DNA from: Cricetomys ansorgei
Taxonomy: Eukaryota; Chordata; Mammalia; Rodentia; Nesomyidae
Assembly (NCBI GenBank): GCA_026225945.1
Contig: JAMJFZ010000818.1
Span: forward strand, 4,002,501 to 4,066,500
Length of the DNA: 64,000 nucleotides
Direction: 5' to 3'
Part shown: positions 13,512 through 26,500 of the stretch, in pieces
How positions within the stretch are numbered: the first letter of the stretch is position 1
Layout: each line of letters starts with the position of its first letter
Notes under the pieces: model-generated
The model's input: the letters and a program-made list of their open reading frames with translations, nothing else
The model's database searches: none
Told to the model about the DNA's origin: nothing
Translations under genes and position numbers: made by a program

Positions 13512-13594
13512 CCCTAAACCCTCTGCTCCCTAAACCCTACCACACTTACTCTGCAGACCACAGGCTGGCCTCGAATTCACAGAGATCCAGATCC

Positions 13595-13797
13595 CACTTG
13601 GTTTTTTTTTAAGTAATTTATTTTTATTTTATGCGTGTTGATGTTTTGCCTGCATTAAGTCTGTGTGAGGGTGTTGGATTCCCTAGAACTGGAGTTATAG
13701 ACAGTTGTGCGCTGCCATGTGGGTGCTGGGAACTGAACCCGGGTCCTCCGGAAGAGCAGACAGAGCTCTTATCCACTGAGCCACCTCTCCAGCCCTC
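13595..13797 (-). repeat. B2/B3 SINE, reverse orientation
   Basis: Ends with GAGCCACCTCTCCAGCCC, the reverse of the B2 head, inserted in a B1-like fragment. Confidence 0.75.
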
Positions 13798-14284
13798 CAG
13801 ATCCCAGTCTTTGAAACTGTGGTGCTGACCTAACCGAAGGTAGGGGTTTGATTATGAAAAACAAAGACGTTAAATTATTTTCCCATCGTCGTTCTCTGGC
13901 ATGTACCCTTCGATCGTACTGTTAGGGTCTTTGATTTTAAACATTGACGTTTGAGTTCCTAACTTGACTTTTTTAAACAAAGCAAAACAAAACAGAAATC
14001 ACTAAATCAATTCTATCTTAGGATTAGGACAGATTTTCCAATGGTTTGAGAGGACCCTAAACATACCCCTGCCATTATACTGAGTATTGATGTGGAGCAG
14101 TGCTCTCAGTATTGATTATGAGATCCAAATATTGATCAGCTCTAGAAAACGTTGGAGTCTCTGCAACCTGCAGTGACAAGTATTCAGCCAAGATTTGATC
14201 TGCACGTACCGGTCTCACTCAGGATGTAAATTTGCCTTCATCTTTGATAAATGGTAAATTACATAGGCCAAAGAACTGTTTTCA

Positions 14285-14470
14285 GATACGTTTCTCGGGC
14301 TGCTGACGTGGCACAGCGGGTAACGGCACTTGCCACCACCTGCCACCCTGAGTCTGATGCCCAGGACCCTCCTGCCAGAAGGAGAGAGCTGACTCCCATA
14401 AACTGTTCGCATGTGTGCATGCACACGTGTACGTACACACACGCACGCACATGGAGTAAATAAATATTTT
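14285..14470 (+). repeat. B3 SINE
   Basis: GCACAGCGGGTAACGGCACT head and GGAGAGAGCTGACTCCCATA middle, ending in ACACACGCACGCAC. A reverse ID element lies at about 14,845-14,935. Confidence 0.7.
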
Positions 14471-15535
14471 AAAAATCTGTACAGAAGGGGTTGTAAGTAG
14501 ACGTGGTTTAAGAAGCCCTGCCCTAACCCACCCAGACGCCTGAGTGGATCTGTCCCCCTCCAGCTGAGTGATGACACCCCACACTCTAGTGTCTCCCACC
14601 ACAGTGAGACCATCACCATCCACTCCAAGGGCTATGAACTCGATGCCTACAGGTACCAGGTACCTACTAGAATGCGGGATGCTGAGGTTTCAGAAGGGAA
14701 AGCTCAGGCTAGAACAAGCACAAACCTTGCCCGACGACCCAGGTGCCCCCTCAACACCGAGTCCAACCAAACGGGGACATGGTATAAAGGGCCACCGCCA
14801 CATTGTCGTTTCCTCTTCCTCCCTCTGCTCCCCATTTTTTCTTGTTGTTGTTGATGATGATGATGTTGGGATTGAACCCAGGGCCTCGTAACTCCAAGCA
14901 AGCACCCAACCACTAAGACACACCCTCAGTCCCCATCTGGCCCTGCCGTTTATTTCCAACCCCTTTTTGGAGGCAGACTGGCTGGGTCAATCTTCAGCAT
15001 GACCCCTGCAGCATGATGGGAGCCCCCGCTTAAGGCACCTGTGCCCTTCGCCATCACTCCTGACATTCCCACACCTCAGCACAGGCCTGGGGTGGAGGCA
15101 AGGCAACCTGGAAATCTCAGCTCCCCACCCCGCCCTGTAATTAAATTACTAACTAGTACTGCGCCACTCACCGGTGACAGCACAGCTCTCTCCCGCTCTT
15201 TCTTCAGGGACAGCCTTCCATTTCCTGTTCACTGTCCCTTTAAAAGGTGGGGCACACTCAACCTTAATCTCTCTAGGGCCCTTCCTGCGCTACTCCAAAC
15301 CTCCTACCTCTCCTCCTCCCCGTCCCTCCCACCTCCCACCTCTAAGTGCTCTGAGAGCTACAATACACGCAACAGGACTGGTGCACCACACGCTCCCCGG
15401 CCTGTCAACCAGACCGCTCGCTCCACCTCAGTACTTCCTACAACCGCCACAGTGCTAAGGACAGATGAGGTAGCCAGTAGAAAAACGCCATCTTCTCGGT
15501 GGATGAGAACGCCATGGTTAAAGAAGAAGGACCGA

Positions 15536-16172
15536 GCTGGGCACCGTGGTGCATGCCTCAATCCCAGCACCCAGGAGGCAGAGGCAGGCAGATCTCTGAG
15601 TTCAAGGATAGCCTGGTCTACAGAGCGAGTTCCAGGACAGCCAGGGCTACACAGAGAAACCCTGTCTCAAAAAAAAAACAAAAACAAAAAAAGAAAAAAA
15701 AAAAAAAAAGAGAGAGAGAGAGAGAAGGAGGACTGGATAGTAAGTCATGACTTTCAAAAACTTTTTAAAACATCGTTTATTCTATTGATGTATGTGTGTG
15801 CCTGCTTGACAGTATCTGCACCATGTGAGTGCAGGTGCCAATGGAGGCCAGAAGAGGGCATCAGATCGCCCTGGAGCTGGAGTTACAGGTGGTTGTCATC
15901 CACCATGTGGGTGCTGGGAAGAGAATCCTAGGTTCTCTGGCAGAGCAGCCAGTGCTCATAACCTCTAAGGACCTCTCCAGCCCCCAGACCATCACTTTTA
16001 AACTTGTAACTTCTGCCTGAACCTCCAATATGTATCTCAAAGCCAAAGACAAAACACACACATATGTATAAACACCTCCAGGCTGGGGGTGTAGCTCAGT
16101 GGGAAAGTGCTCAGCCAGCATGACCAAGGCCATAAGTTCAATTCCCAGCACTGTCAAAAAAAATAAAAAAAG
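15536..16172. repeat. SINE cluster: B1 (+), B2/B3 (-), ID (+)
   Basis: B1 at 15,536-15,680 with a long A-rich tail and a GA run; reverse B2/B3 at about 15,760-15,985; ID element at 16,081-16,172 starting GGCTGGGGGTGTAGCTCAGT with an A-rich tail. A second ID-like copy sits at about 16,235-16,300 and a reverse B1 fragment at 16,708-16,785. Confidence 0.75.
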
Positions 16173-19100
16173 TCAAAGTCAAAAGTAAACAGTCAATAAG
16201 CCCTCATTTTGAGCTAAGCCAAGTCACTAAAAGAGGGGTGTAGCTCAGTGCTACATCTGTGTAGTATACACAAGGCTCTGGGTTGAAGCTGTCGCACAAA
16301 AAAACCTAAACTGGTAAAGAAAAGGAGATTTCCCGAAAGCTGAGGACAGAAAGTGGCCCCTGACTGTCCTCTCCCATTCCCTGCCTGACCAGCTAAGCCT
16401 GCCTCAACCAGTTTCTGACTCTCCCTGAATGACACCCAGGGGAGATGACCTCAGGTATGGGGACAGGTGGCTGGCCGGGTTTTCACTGTTTTCCCTGACA
16501 GGAAGAGATCTTCATAACTGAGCTGGCGTGAGGACGGCAGCCAGTGTTAAAGACTTCTTTAAGTAACTCTGTGTCGGCCTGTGACCCTGTGACAATTGGA
16601 CAGAGCAGAGTGGTGACTGCCCCTGCAGAGAGTACTCTGCCAGTGTGTCCAAGCTCATCAGAGGTTGCTTCCACCACACCAAAGCCTCAGAGTACAGAAC
16701 CACACTTTCTGGGCTTGACCCCATGACCCTCCTGCCTCAGCCTTCCCGGTGCTGGGGTTATCCAAGCACACCACCATGCCCGGCCCAATAAGCCCCACCA
16801 GCTACATATCCTGAAGGAGGGCCCCAGGAACCAAAGACATGAGTGCCAGAAGCCCCCCAGACTGGGGCACCCCCCCACCAGTCTTCATATGGGTTGTTTG
16901 CCACTGGGAGCCAGCTTCAGGGGATCCACACGGCCTGCGGCTGTCCCCAAACTCAAAGCACACCCTCGCTTGACCTTCCTCTCCGGGTCCTTAGTCTCTG
17001 TTCCTAACACTTCCCGTTTGCACAGCGGATGAATGGTTTGCCAGCCGTAATGGAAAAGGAACCCAGAGGCTCTAGTGTGGAACTGACCTGGGTGGGTGTG
17101 GTGAAGGAAGGGGGAGGGGGAGGGAGGATGTGGAGGATGCATGGAGGAGGAAGCCATGGCTTACAGGAAGCTGGGGTTTTCCCTCTCCCTCTGTCCAGGC
17201 CACTGGGTGAGCCCACAGACATTATACAACAAACAGCACCAGAGTGGCCGTTCTGACAACATCGAACGCTGCCACAGATGCCAGCAGCGCCAGGGTGGGA
17301 CAGCACACACCTTGTTTAGCGTACACTTTAGTTTGCTAAAGTGAAGCTAGAAACCATCTTTGGATGAGACCCCGCCCCTAGTCCTGCCCTCTCAACTCTC
17401 ACTTCCTCCTGATGGAGGCACATGGGCTAAGAACTAGGATGCTTGGATCCAACTATCCCAGCATGCCTTGGTGACTTGGGACAGGTTTCGGCCTCTCCGG
17501 GGAACCTCGGTTTCCTCCCTGCAGGAGGATCTAGAAAGCGCTGACCTGGATGTCATCGGGGTCAGGAAGCCACAGGAGGCACCCGCACGGCACTCCAGGG
17601 AGGTATGATCCCATCTAACTGTAAAATATCTAATGCCAACATCCCGCGACAGGCAGCAGCTCCATGGTGGCAGGTCCGTGACTCCTGTGAACTTTCTCAC
17701 TCAGACTGACGGGGCCAGGAAACAGGGGTTTGAGCCAGAGAATGACCACATTGTGGAATCCACTCGCCCAAGATCAGAAGGAAGAGCTGCCCCTCGGGTC
17801 CCCGAGCGTGAAGGACCCAGGCCCTCCTTTGGTCTTAGCTGCCTTCTCTGAGAGCATGGCGTTTCCACCCTGGGTCTCAGGCTGTTACTTGAGACAGTCC
17901 CAGGAGACTCTGCGGCCAGAAACCACCAGATCAACAGCACAGTAAACCTTCCAGCTCTCCCCGCCCCCGTCTCCCCCCGACTGGAGGCTGGGAAGGCGAC
18001 TGCTCCGCCTCATAAAACACTTTCAGAGCACACACGATCTCAGACCTCCTTCGGGTGATTGGCGGAGCGGGGCAGCAGGTGCCAGCCCGCGCCCAGCTGC
18101 TGCGCCTGCTATTTAGATGCAGTGACTTTCTTCGTGCAGAGGAAGAGATGGCATTTCATGGCAGGGAGGCCCGAGGCAACAGACAGGATCCCCCCATGAA
18201 GACACAGAGGGCCAGGGAGCTTGAGGCTTCGAGTCTCCATTACGAGGCTCCATCTCAGCATGTTGGGTGCTCGCTCATTTTAATTGGTACCACCAACAAT
18301 CTGGTTGACATCCTGCATTCTGCCTTGGCAAAGCCCTATAAAAGCCAGAGGAATGATTCTGGCAGAGCCAGGTGCGCAGGCAAAGTGGGAGGCTTAATTG
18401 TTCTTGGTTTCCAACTGCTACACTGCCTCGGTGTCCCTGTGTGGTGTAGCTGCCTGCTGGGCTGGGAGGGAGGCAGTGTGGATTCACATTTCATCCTGGG
18501 TTCAAGACTCCTGCTTACTGCAAACATCCCATGAAGAGCCCAGTGTGCAGCCTCGTTACCTATGTCATTACTGGCTAAGCACGGACCACATGATCCATGG
18601 CATTTCACCAAGTCCCCGCCCACCTGCCTGTTGAGGGGACTGTGAGAACCCTGACATACAGCTAGGATGCAGTAGCTTGAGAAAGCCAGGTATGTTCTCA
18701 GCTAGGAATGGAGGCCTGGGGCTTAACTCCAGAACCCACACAGCCACCCCACCACACAGGCTACAAGTGATGGAAGCCATGGAGGACCCTTGAGTGTCCT
18801 TCCCTCTTTGACAAGCATGCTGAAATGTTTGGCCCAGGGAAGAGCTACAGAGAGAGATATTGCATGGAGGACTCTTGAGCTGACTGTCCTTCGAGAACAG
18901 CCTGCTGCTCCGCCTAGCTCTTCTTGGCTACATCTGCTCTGGAGGCCAGCAGCTCCGGTCATCTAGAAAGTGCTTGGTGCCAGCTGGCTCAGGCCACACG
19001 AAGCCTCCAGAAAGGGATCCAGAGCGCCACAAACAGGTCCCTGTGGGGACAGTGGCCTTCCATATAGATATGGTACTGTGTCCCGGGCCTGAGCATTCAG

Positions 19101-19814
19101 ACTCCCGGCTCTGTTCCCTTAGGCCCATCCCGAACCAGTTTGTCACCTGGAAACTATAACAACAGCACCCCAAAGCAGCCAGGAGACCTGGGCATAGCCA
19201 CCCTCATGTCCCTGGTCCATTCCTCACCAGAAAACGCATGAGTGAGTTTAAAGGCACGGCGGAGGGAAAATGCTAGTGTGCACCGCCAGGAGCCACCGGG
19301 CACACCCACTGTACAGATCTGCATGCACACGCAGCGCAGACCACTGCCCAGCACACGTGCAGCCTGTAACCGCCCTGCCACCTGCCGGACCCAGGATCCT
19401 TTTCAAAGATATCCCTCTCTTCCAGGTTTTAAATACCTCCCTCCCACCTGCCTCCTGTCGCAGCCTGACACCCTTCTGCCTGTGAGTCACTCAGCAGCAG
19501 CTGCCCTTTGAGCCAAAGATGCTGGAGTCTTAGATAAAAATCCACATGTCAGCAGATGCAAATCTCGCATTTCCTAAACTGAAGTTAGGGGCCACTGGGG
19601 AGAATCCTGGGGACCCACATCAGAGGAAGGGTTAAAAGGGCCGTGAGCCAAAAACGTGCCCCCCCTCAAAGACCACACTTTTTCCAGGTACAGAGGTACA
19701 TTCCCTGGAACTCCAGGGAGGCAGGAGGATTCTGAGTTCCCGGCCAGCTGAGGCAACATAGGGAGACCCGGTCTCAACGCCTCTCCCCCTTAGCAAAACA
19801 ATAAAGAAAAAAAA

Positions 19815-20015
19815 AATTCCTGAGGATTGTGGTGATGGTGCAGCCGGTAAAGGCACCCGCCACCCGGCCTACTGAGCCATGTGTGATTCCCAGGATCACA
19901 CGGTAGAGGAGAGAACTGACTCCTGCAGCTTGTCCTCCGACCCCCACACGTGTGCCACGGCTGACATGTACGCACAGATACACATAAATAAATGAGATAA
20001 ACATATAATAAACCC
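19815..20015 (+). repeat. B3 SINE
   Basis: GGTGCAGCCGGTAAAGGCAC head, GAGAACTGACTCCTGCAGCT middle and a CATAAATAAAT tail. Confidence 0.75.
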
Positions 20016-21039
20016 AAGTCCCTAAGTTGAAGCACTGACCCCCAGAGCCTAGGAGACGCATGTTTCAAGATGGCGTCTTCAGAGGTATCTGGGGTAAAAT
20101 GAAGCACTGTGGGTAGGCCACAATTCCGGGGAGACAGCAAGACGGCCATCTGCCAGGAACATGGCTGCCGGCTCCACTGACTTGCTGTCTGTACCCTGCC
20201 TGCCCTGGGGACCCCAGGGTCTACGGCAACTGTCGTCTGGGGCCTGGGGCCTTCAGAACTGTGAGGTATTTATTGGAAGAGATGAGACTCTTGCCACTGA
20301 TTCTAGGACAAAGACAAGAGAGGATGCCACTCACATCTGACAAGGGTCTTTTGTGAGCCTCTCCTACGAGCTTCAAGAACCCAGAGTCCAGCCAGGGTCA
20401 TTTCTGCCGTGGCCTGAGAAGTCTTTGCACCAGTAGACACCGAACTGGGTGGTGCAAAGATGAATGGCATTCAGGGCCCAGCAGGTGACCGGATGGCTAA
20501 CTGAGTAAATACCACTCTGGCTAGTAATTACCACTCAGTGGCCATCTTCCTGCCCATCAAGACAGCAGGAAAGTGATTCATGAACTCTCTCCAGAGGTGT
20601 GGCTGAGAAGACCTCAAAGACCTGCGTGAGCAGGAAGGTATTCGGATCAGCCTGGAATCCTTGAGCAAACAGGAGACCCAGGAATGACTTCCAGACAGAC
20701 TGCCAGACCAAAGCCCAGGCTCAAGACGATACTGGAGACTCTCACTGGACCGAAGGCAGCATGATACCGAGGCCGGCCCACGAAACAGGACCAGTCAAAA
20801 AGAAGGCATGGGACACATCAGGCCTGGGACACTGAGCAAAACCTCTTGGCTCCATCTTGTAGGGATGGGACGGTCTCCAAACAGCTTTAGGAGCGGGAAA
20901 TTGCCGGTTGGATCTGGTCCATGTGGACAGCTCAGACAGCAGGGGACCTCAGGGCAATGTGAAAATCTCAACATGAGGGAGCCAGGCCTGGGCAAAGGTC
21001 TGTAGGCTTCCTGTGAAAGCCCAGTAAAAGGCTAGTTTT

Positions 21040-21430
21040 CTATCGACTTGAGACAAGCCAGAGTCCTTCTAGAAGAGGGTCCTCACTTGAGAAAATGCTG
21101 CCAATCAGACTGGCCAGTGGGCAAGCCTGTGGCGCATTTTCTCGACTGATGATCGATGTGGGCGGGGCCTAGCTCACTGTAGGAGGTGCCACCCGTGGGC
21201 TGGCGGTCCTGGGTGCTACAGAGAGCAGGCTGAGCAAGCCATGAGGAGCAAGCCAGTAAGCAGAACTCCTCCATGGCCTCTGCATCAGTTCCTGTCTCCA
21301 GGTTCCTGCCTTAAGTTCCTTTTGATGAAGGAATGTTACCAGGAAGTATAGGCAGAAATAAACCTTTTCCACCCTCTGGTTGCTTTTGTTACGGTGTGTT
21401 ATCACAGCAACAGAGACCCCGACTGAGACA
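21040..21430 (+). mobile_element. URR1-type hAT-Charlie DNA transposon
   Basis: Near full-length match to the rodent URR1 pattern: TTGAGAAAATGCTGCCAATC, GGGCTGGCGGTCCTGGGTGC, GCAGGCTGAGCAAGCCATGA, GAAATAAACC, and an end reading ATCACAGCAACAGAGACC. Non-autonomous; no transposase. Confidence 0.75.
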
Positions 21431-23363
21431 AGTCTCCCCTTAGAGAGGCCTGCTCGTCCTGAGGCAGGAGCGCCCTGAGCAGAAACACGAAGCCCTGTGG
21501 CGAGAGATGTATCTTTCTGTTCTTAAGTCAAAATAAGCATGAGACGTCAGCAAGCCCCAGCAGCCTCACTGGGGTAGGTGTTGCCCATTTCCTCCTCAAG
21601 TCCCAACAGTGGCCCAAGGCCTGCATCTGCCTCAGATCTGGGTCGCTCTCCTCACAGGAGGGCAGGACACCACCCCCAGCTCCGACACTCTGGAGGGCTC
21701 TATCAGCATGGAGACAGTCAAGGTTCCCATTTAGATGGGAGCCTGGTTATTGGCAGGCACAAGCCACGCCCTTAGCAAACCAGACACCTCATTCAGCCCA
21801 CTCCCTTTTGTGGGTGACAGAGGCCCTCCTGAGGGGATGTCCCCTGAAGCTGACTCATTTGACTCTCTCTCTCCCCAGAGCAACTTTACAGTGGTATGGG
21901 AAAAACAATGAGGAAGCTCTGCTTCCTGGCTGTGTGATCCTGGACACCTTGGCTAACCTCTATGAGGCCGTTTCCTCCTCTGTAAAACACAGGTAACAAT
22001 AATAACTCTGTCTTGAGGTCACATGACAAGCCTAGCATGTGTCAGGCCCTGGGTTGAATCTCAAGGAAGCAACTAAATGAATTCAAATACAAATAATAGC
22101 CAACTGTAAGGGCCTCCGCCCTTAAGAGCTGGTAAAGAAAGACAGAGGAGGGGGAAGGAAGAAGAAATGGGAGGAGAAAGAAAAAACTTTAGTCAGACAG
22201 GCCTAAGTTCAAACCTTTTCTCACTCACTAGTTGGCTGTGTGGCCTTGGGAAATGTACTTAACCTCTCTGATCCTCAGTTTCTTCCTTTGTAAAACAGGA
22301 AAAATACTGCCTTCCAAGAAGGAGCTCTTAGAAAGAAAGCTGGTTACCAACAGGAGTCCGTTATGAACAGGAGTCGAAGCCAGGGCTTTGGAGGCCTGCA
22401 CGGCCCTTAGGGGGAAAATCAGGCTTGGGTTCTGATCCTCCAGGACCACCCGGATCAGCCACTGGGGATGGCAGTGAGCAGGAGGAGGCAACAAGGGTGG
22501 CCTGTGGGGAGCCAGCACTCTCCAGCACCCCCACCCTGGAACACTGCACTCCTTCATCTTCCAGGGGAGCTGCTGAGATTACCCAAAGCCGACTGTATTC
22601 TCTCTGCACAAAGGAGATGGGGACACCAGGCTCAACGCTGCCTGCTGCATGGCGGTTTCCCCCATGGTGGCATCCCTCGACCCTGACCCTGGCAGGCTGT
22701 CTGCATTCACCAGGGAGCTCCAGAGCCCTGCTCCCTCATATCTTGGGACCGTCCCCCACCGACCTGTCCCTGCAAAGGCAGGTTATTTTAAGCCTCTCCA
22801 AGCCCTTGTCCTGAGCAAATGGAGCAGTGGTTTCAGGATGAGGACCAGGAAGGGTTTTAAGGCTTCTCGCTCTGCCAGAAACACACTTAAAGTCGGTAAC
22901 ATTGACAGCTCGTCCCTCTCTACCTTGTACCAGGCTTCGATTCCTGGAGAGACAACGTGAAACCCCAAAGCCTTGATCAATACACCACGAGGCTCACCCT
23001 CCACCCCATCCTGAGATGGCAGACAGCAGCTCAGCTGCCCTACCAGCTTCAAGTTGGGACTTCAAGCTGGGATTTATATTAACAAGGAGTGGGTAGGGAA
23101 GAGAGGCTTGCCTGAGGTCCCCCGGCAGCAGGGGCAAAGCAAACTGTGTCAGGAGTGAGGGCTCCCAGAGGGACATTGGACCCCAGAAGCACTGGAAGGC
23201 TGGGCTGCAGCATCAGACACCCCCAGTGTCCTAGGAGCAAAGTCTGTGTCACACTTGAGATGGGTGACAGGGCTCTCCTTCCTCTTAGAGATTGAAACCA
23301 CCTGCCCCTCTCCCCGAACAGACAAGCTAGGAGCCCCACCCATCCACCTGCCCGTCAGCTTAC

Positions 23364-23475
23364 TTTTGCTGGGCAGCTCCTCTTGGCCCAGGCTATTGGA
23401 AGGAGTCAGCGGTGCACTCTCACCCTCGTCCAAGGTCAGGATGAGTGGCACATCGTCATCTAAGCTCACCGCCAT
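23364..23475 (-). CDS. TPCN1: TPCN1 first coding exon (two pore segment channel 1, N-terminus)
   Basis: TPCN1 is a two-domain voltage-gated-like cation channel of endosomes and lysosomes, linked to NAADP and PI(3,5)P2 signalling. Only codons 1-37 plus one base are here. The translation opens MAVSLDDDVPLILTLDE and continues to a GQEELPSK segment, which matches the cytosolic N-terminus I recall for mouse and human TPCN1. The start is in a strong context (A at -3, G at +4) with an in-frame TGA seven codons upstream. The exon ends at a GTAAGC donor (minus strand) after AAA A, so the next exon begins in phase 1. No membrane segment, pore or EF-hand region lies in the window; I looked for the next exon to the left and did not find it. 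Confidence 0.9.
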
Positions 23476-23598
23476 GTTCCCGTCCTGTGGTCCTCAGGAT
23501 GCAACGGCCAGGGCTTTAAATAGTCTCCAGCTTGAGCTCCTGTTCAAAGCCACGGAGCCAGAGATGCTTCTCAAAGCCTGCTCCATCAGAGGCATCTT
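23476..23598 (-). other. TPCN1: TPCN1 exon 2, 5' untranslated part
   Basis: On the minus strand a pyrimidine-rich tract followed by CCCCTAG gives a good acceptor just right of 23,598. The untranslated part holds two ATGs in frame with the main start (23,595 and 23,586) and an in-frame TGA at 23,496-23,494. The acceptor is inferred from sequence only. Confidence 0.7.
23494..23595 (-). promoter_or_regulatory. Upstream ORF of TPCN1 (33 codons)
   Basis: ATG at 23,595 opens 33 codons ending in TGA, 18 nt before the main ATG and in the same frame. A second in-frame ATG is at codon 4. If exon 2 is included in the transcript, this uORF would be met first by scanning ribosomes and could reduce or condition main-ORF translation. 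Confidence 0.55.
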
Positions 23599-26500
23599 CT
23601 AGGGGTTTGAAGGATAAAAAAAGAAAGGTAATGATTAAAACATCATCGCTCCTGATGAGCGTGTTCCAGAGCCGGGTAGCAGCGACGGCTGTGCAACCCG
23701 AGGCCAGGCTGAAAACCAGTGAATTTCATCTTTTGTCATGGTAACTTACAGTATAAAAAAATTGTATTACTCTTTTTTTGACAGAGTCTCAGGCAGCCCA
23801 CATTGGTTTCAAAGTTGCTATGAAGCGGGGGGTGGGGGGGGGATGAATTTGAACTTCTGATCCTCCTGCCTCCACGGGAATTCCAAATGTGTACCCCAAC
23901 TGAACCCAGGGCTGTGTGCATGCTAAGCGTCACCCTACCTGCTGAGCCAAAGCCTCAACCACCACTCTATTCCAACTTAAATAACAACTACAACGCTGTG
24001 ATTCCAGCACCTAGGAGGCTGAAGCAGGAGGTGACGAAGTTGAAAGCCAGGTTGGACTATAAAGCAAGCGTCTACTTTAAAAAACAGAGAGAGAAAGAGA
24101 AATGATAAGAGTTAGAATGATACAGGAACACTAAAAAATGAAGAAGGTAACACCGGCTGTGGTGGCCCAGGCTGGTAGTAATCCCAGCCCTTGGGAGGCA
24201 GGAGCAGGAAGATCAAGAGTTCAAGGCCAGCCTTGGCTAGAGTTGAGTTCAGAACAGCCTGACCTATATGAGACAGCTGCAAAAAACCAAAACCAGAGCC
24301 AGATGTGAAATATTTCATCAGGTGTGGTGGTGCACACCTTTAATCCCACAGAGGCCAGTCTGGACCTAGCAGAGGCAGGTGGATATCTGAGTTTGGGGCC
24401 AGCCTGGTCTACAGAGTGAGTTCCAGGGCAGCCAGGGCTACACAGAAACCCTGTCTCAAAAGAACAGAAACTGAAACAAACAAATCAGTTAGCTAGCTAA
24501 AATAAAACATAGGAGGCTGGTGGGATGGCTCAGTGGGTGAAGGTGCCTGTCATGTTAGCCTGATGATCTGAGTTCAATTCCCGAAGCCCACGGGGGAAGG
24601 AGAGAACAGATCCCCAAAATTCCTCAGGCCCTCCACACACACGCCAGGGCACACTCATTCATACTTGTACACTCACACATACATATTACACACACAAATA
24701 ATATTTTAAAATTCAAAAATAAAATAAGGAGCTAGGCATGGTACACAGCCTTTAATCCCAGCCGTTGGGAGGCAGAGGCAGACAGATATCTGTGAGCTTG
24801 AGGCCAGTTTGGTCTACACAGAGTTCCAGATTGCCAGGGCTACATAGTAAGACCTATCTCAAAACAGGAGGCTGGGGGATCGGAAGGCTGGAGAAATGGT
24901 TCCGAGATTAAGCGTACTGGCTGCTCTTGCAAAGGTCTGGAGTTTGCTTCCAGCACCTACATGGTGGCTCACTACCATCTGTAACTCCATTTCCAGGGGA
25001 TCTAATACCAACTTCTGACCAACTTGAGCATCAGGCACACAGGTAAAACACATACACATCAAATTTTATTTTATTTTATTTTGGTTTTTTCGAGACAGGG
25101 TTTCCCTCTTGTAGCTCTGGCTGTCCTGAAACTCACTCTGTAGACCAGGTTGGCCTCGAACTCATAGAAATCTGCCTGCCTCCGCCTTCGGAGGGCTGAG
25201 ATTAAAGATGTGCGCCACCCCTGCCCCGCTCGAGTTTTAAAATAATAATAATAAATATAAAACATCAAATACAGGGAAGGCTCCTATAAGAACAAGTTGG
25301 GGTAACCATGTCTGCAGAGTAAGAACGGGGGCTAGCATGTTCAGCATTCCCCTTCTTCCCAACCATCTCTGCGCTGTATGAAAGATTTAAAGGGGAAAAA
25401 TATATATATATCAATTAAGATAACAGCAGCTAATCTTCAAAGAATCCTCAAAATATGCCAGAGACCCTACTAAGCGGTTAATAAATAGAAGTTGATTGTA
25501 ACCTCATTGATAGCCCCACACACCAGGTAGGAGCAGAGACATTAGATAACTTGCCTAGAGCCCATAGCCAAAAATCCAAGCTCGGCCTTGCACAGTGTGA
25601 CTCCAGGCCCACATTACTAGCCTTTATTAAAGCTATGGTGCCTTCTAAGCCCCCAGGTCGGGTTCTCAGACAGCAGTAGTTAGGACGTGTGTCAGGTTGC
25701 TGGAGCTTGCCCTAGTCTCTCTCTTTCTGTATCTGTAAACAGTTTCCACTTTAGCATTGTTAAGCTCCCTCCTGGAAGTACACAGGATCATCCTGGCTTT
25801 GCTGGTGGCCAACACCCATTGTTCTTGTACGGTCCTTCTCAACGGGGGGGGCATTTGATAAGGAAAAGGGGATTTTACAAACTATAATCAGAGGGGTTTG
25901 GTTTGGGTTTGGTTTTTTGAGATGCCTAACTTCTTATTTTATTTTTTAATTTTAAAATATTAGCCAGGGGGTGGTGTTGGTGCACGCTTTTAATCCCAGC
26001 ACTCGGAGGCAGAAGCAGGTGGATTGCTGTGAGTTCGAGGCCAGTCTGGTCTACAGAGTGAGTTCCAGGACAGCCAGAGTTACAACAGAGAAACTGTGTC
26101 TTCAAGAAAAGCAAACAAACAAATAATAAAATACTCAGAACTGGTCTGTGCGAGCAGCCGCTTACATATCCCACTTCCGCTGGCTAAGATGAAAAGGAAA
26201 ACAGGGCTCAGCAGATCCGCCTGGAGACCTTTGAACTTGGAAACGGCGGCACGTGGCTGCCTCCAGCTGTGGTCTGTGCACTGGACAGACTCTGCCTCCC
26301 AACCTACCCTCTGGGGGCGACTGGACAATGCATCCTTTCGGGGGACGATGGGGGAGCATCAACAGGAACAGGCTGCAGATCCCTCTCAACAGAGACTGAA
26401 GCCAACTGAGGCGGCAACTCTCTGCCCCTCCCCTCCCTTGCAAACTTCCTGCGAGTAGACTTTGTTTTCCCCCCTTTTCCTCCAGATGTGGGAGTTTATT

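Larger units (their letters stand above)
1..23363 (-). other. TPCN1 intron 2 (open at left edge)
   Basis: No coding exon is recognised here on either strand. The block contains SINEs, microsatellites, two LTR-like fragments, a URR1 and a SPIN element (listed separately). MIR-like fragments are seen at about 8,150-8,235, 13,120-13,200, 21,920-22,010 and 22,215-22,310. A few GC-richer unique stretches, at about 8,330-9,060 and 18,040-18,420, could be regulatory. Open frames in this stretch lack codon bias or any recognised domain. Confidence 0.75.

Noticed and set aside
15041..15931. 296-codon plus-strand open frame
   Set aside because: It runs through a B1 SINE, its poly-A tail and a GA run; composition is that of repeats and no domain is visible.
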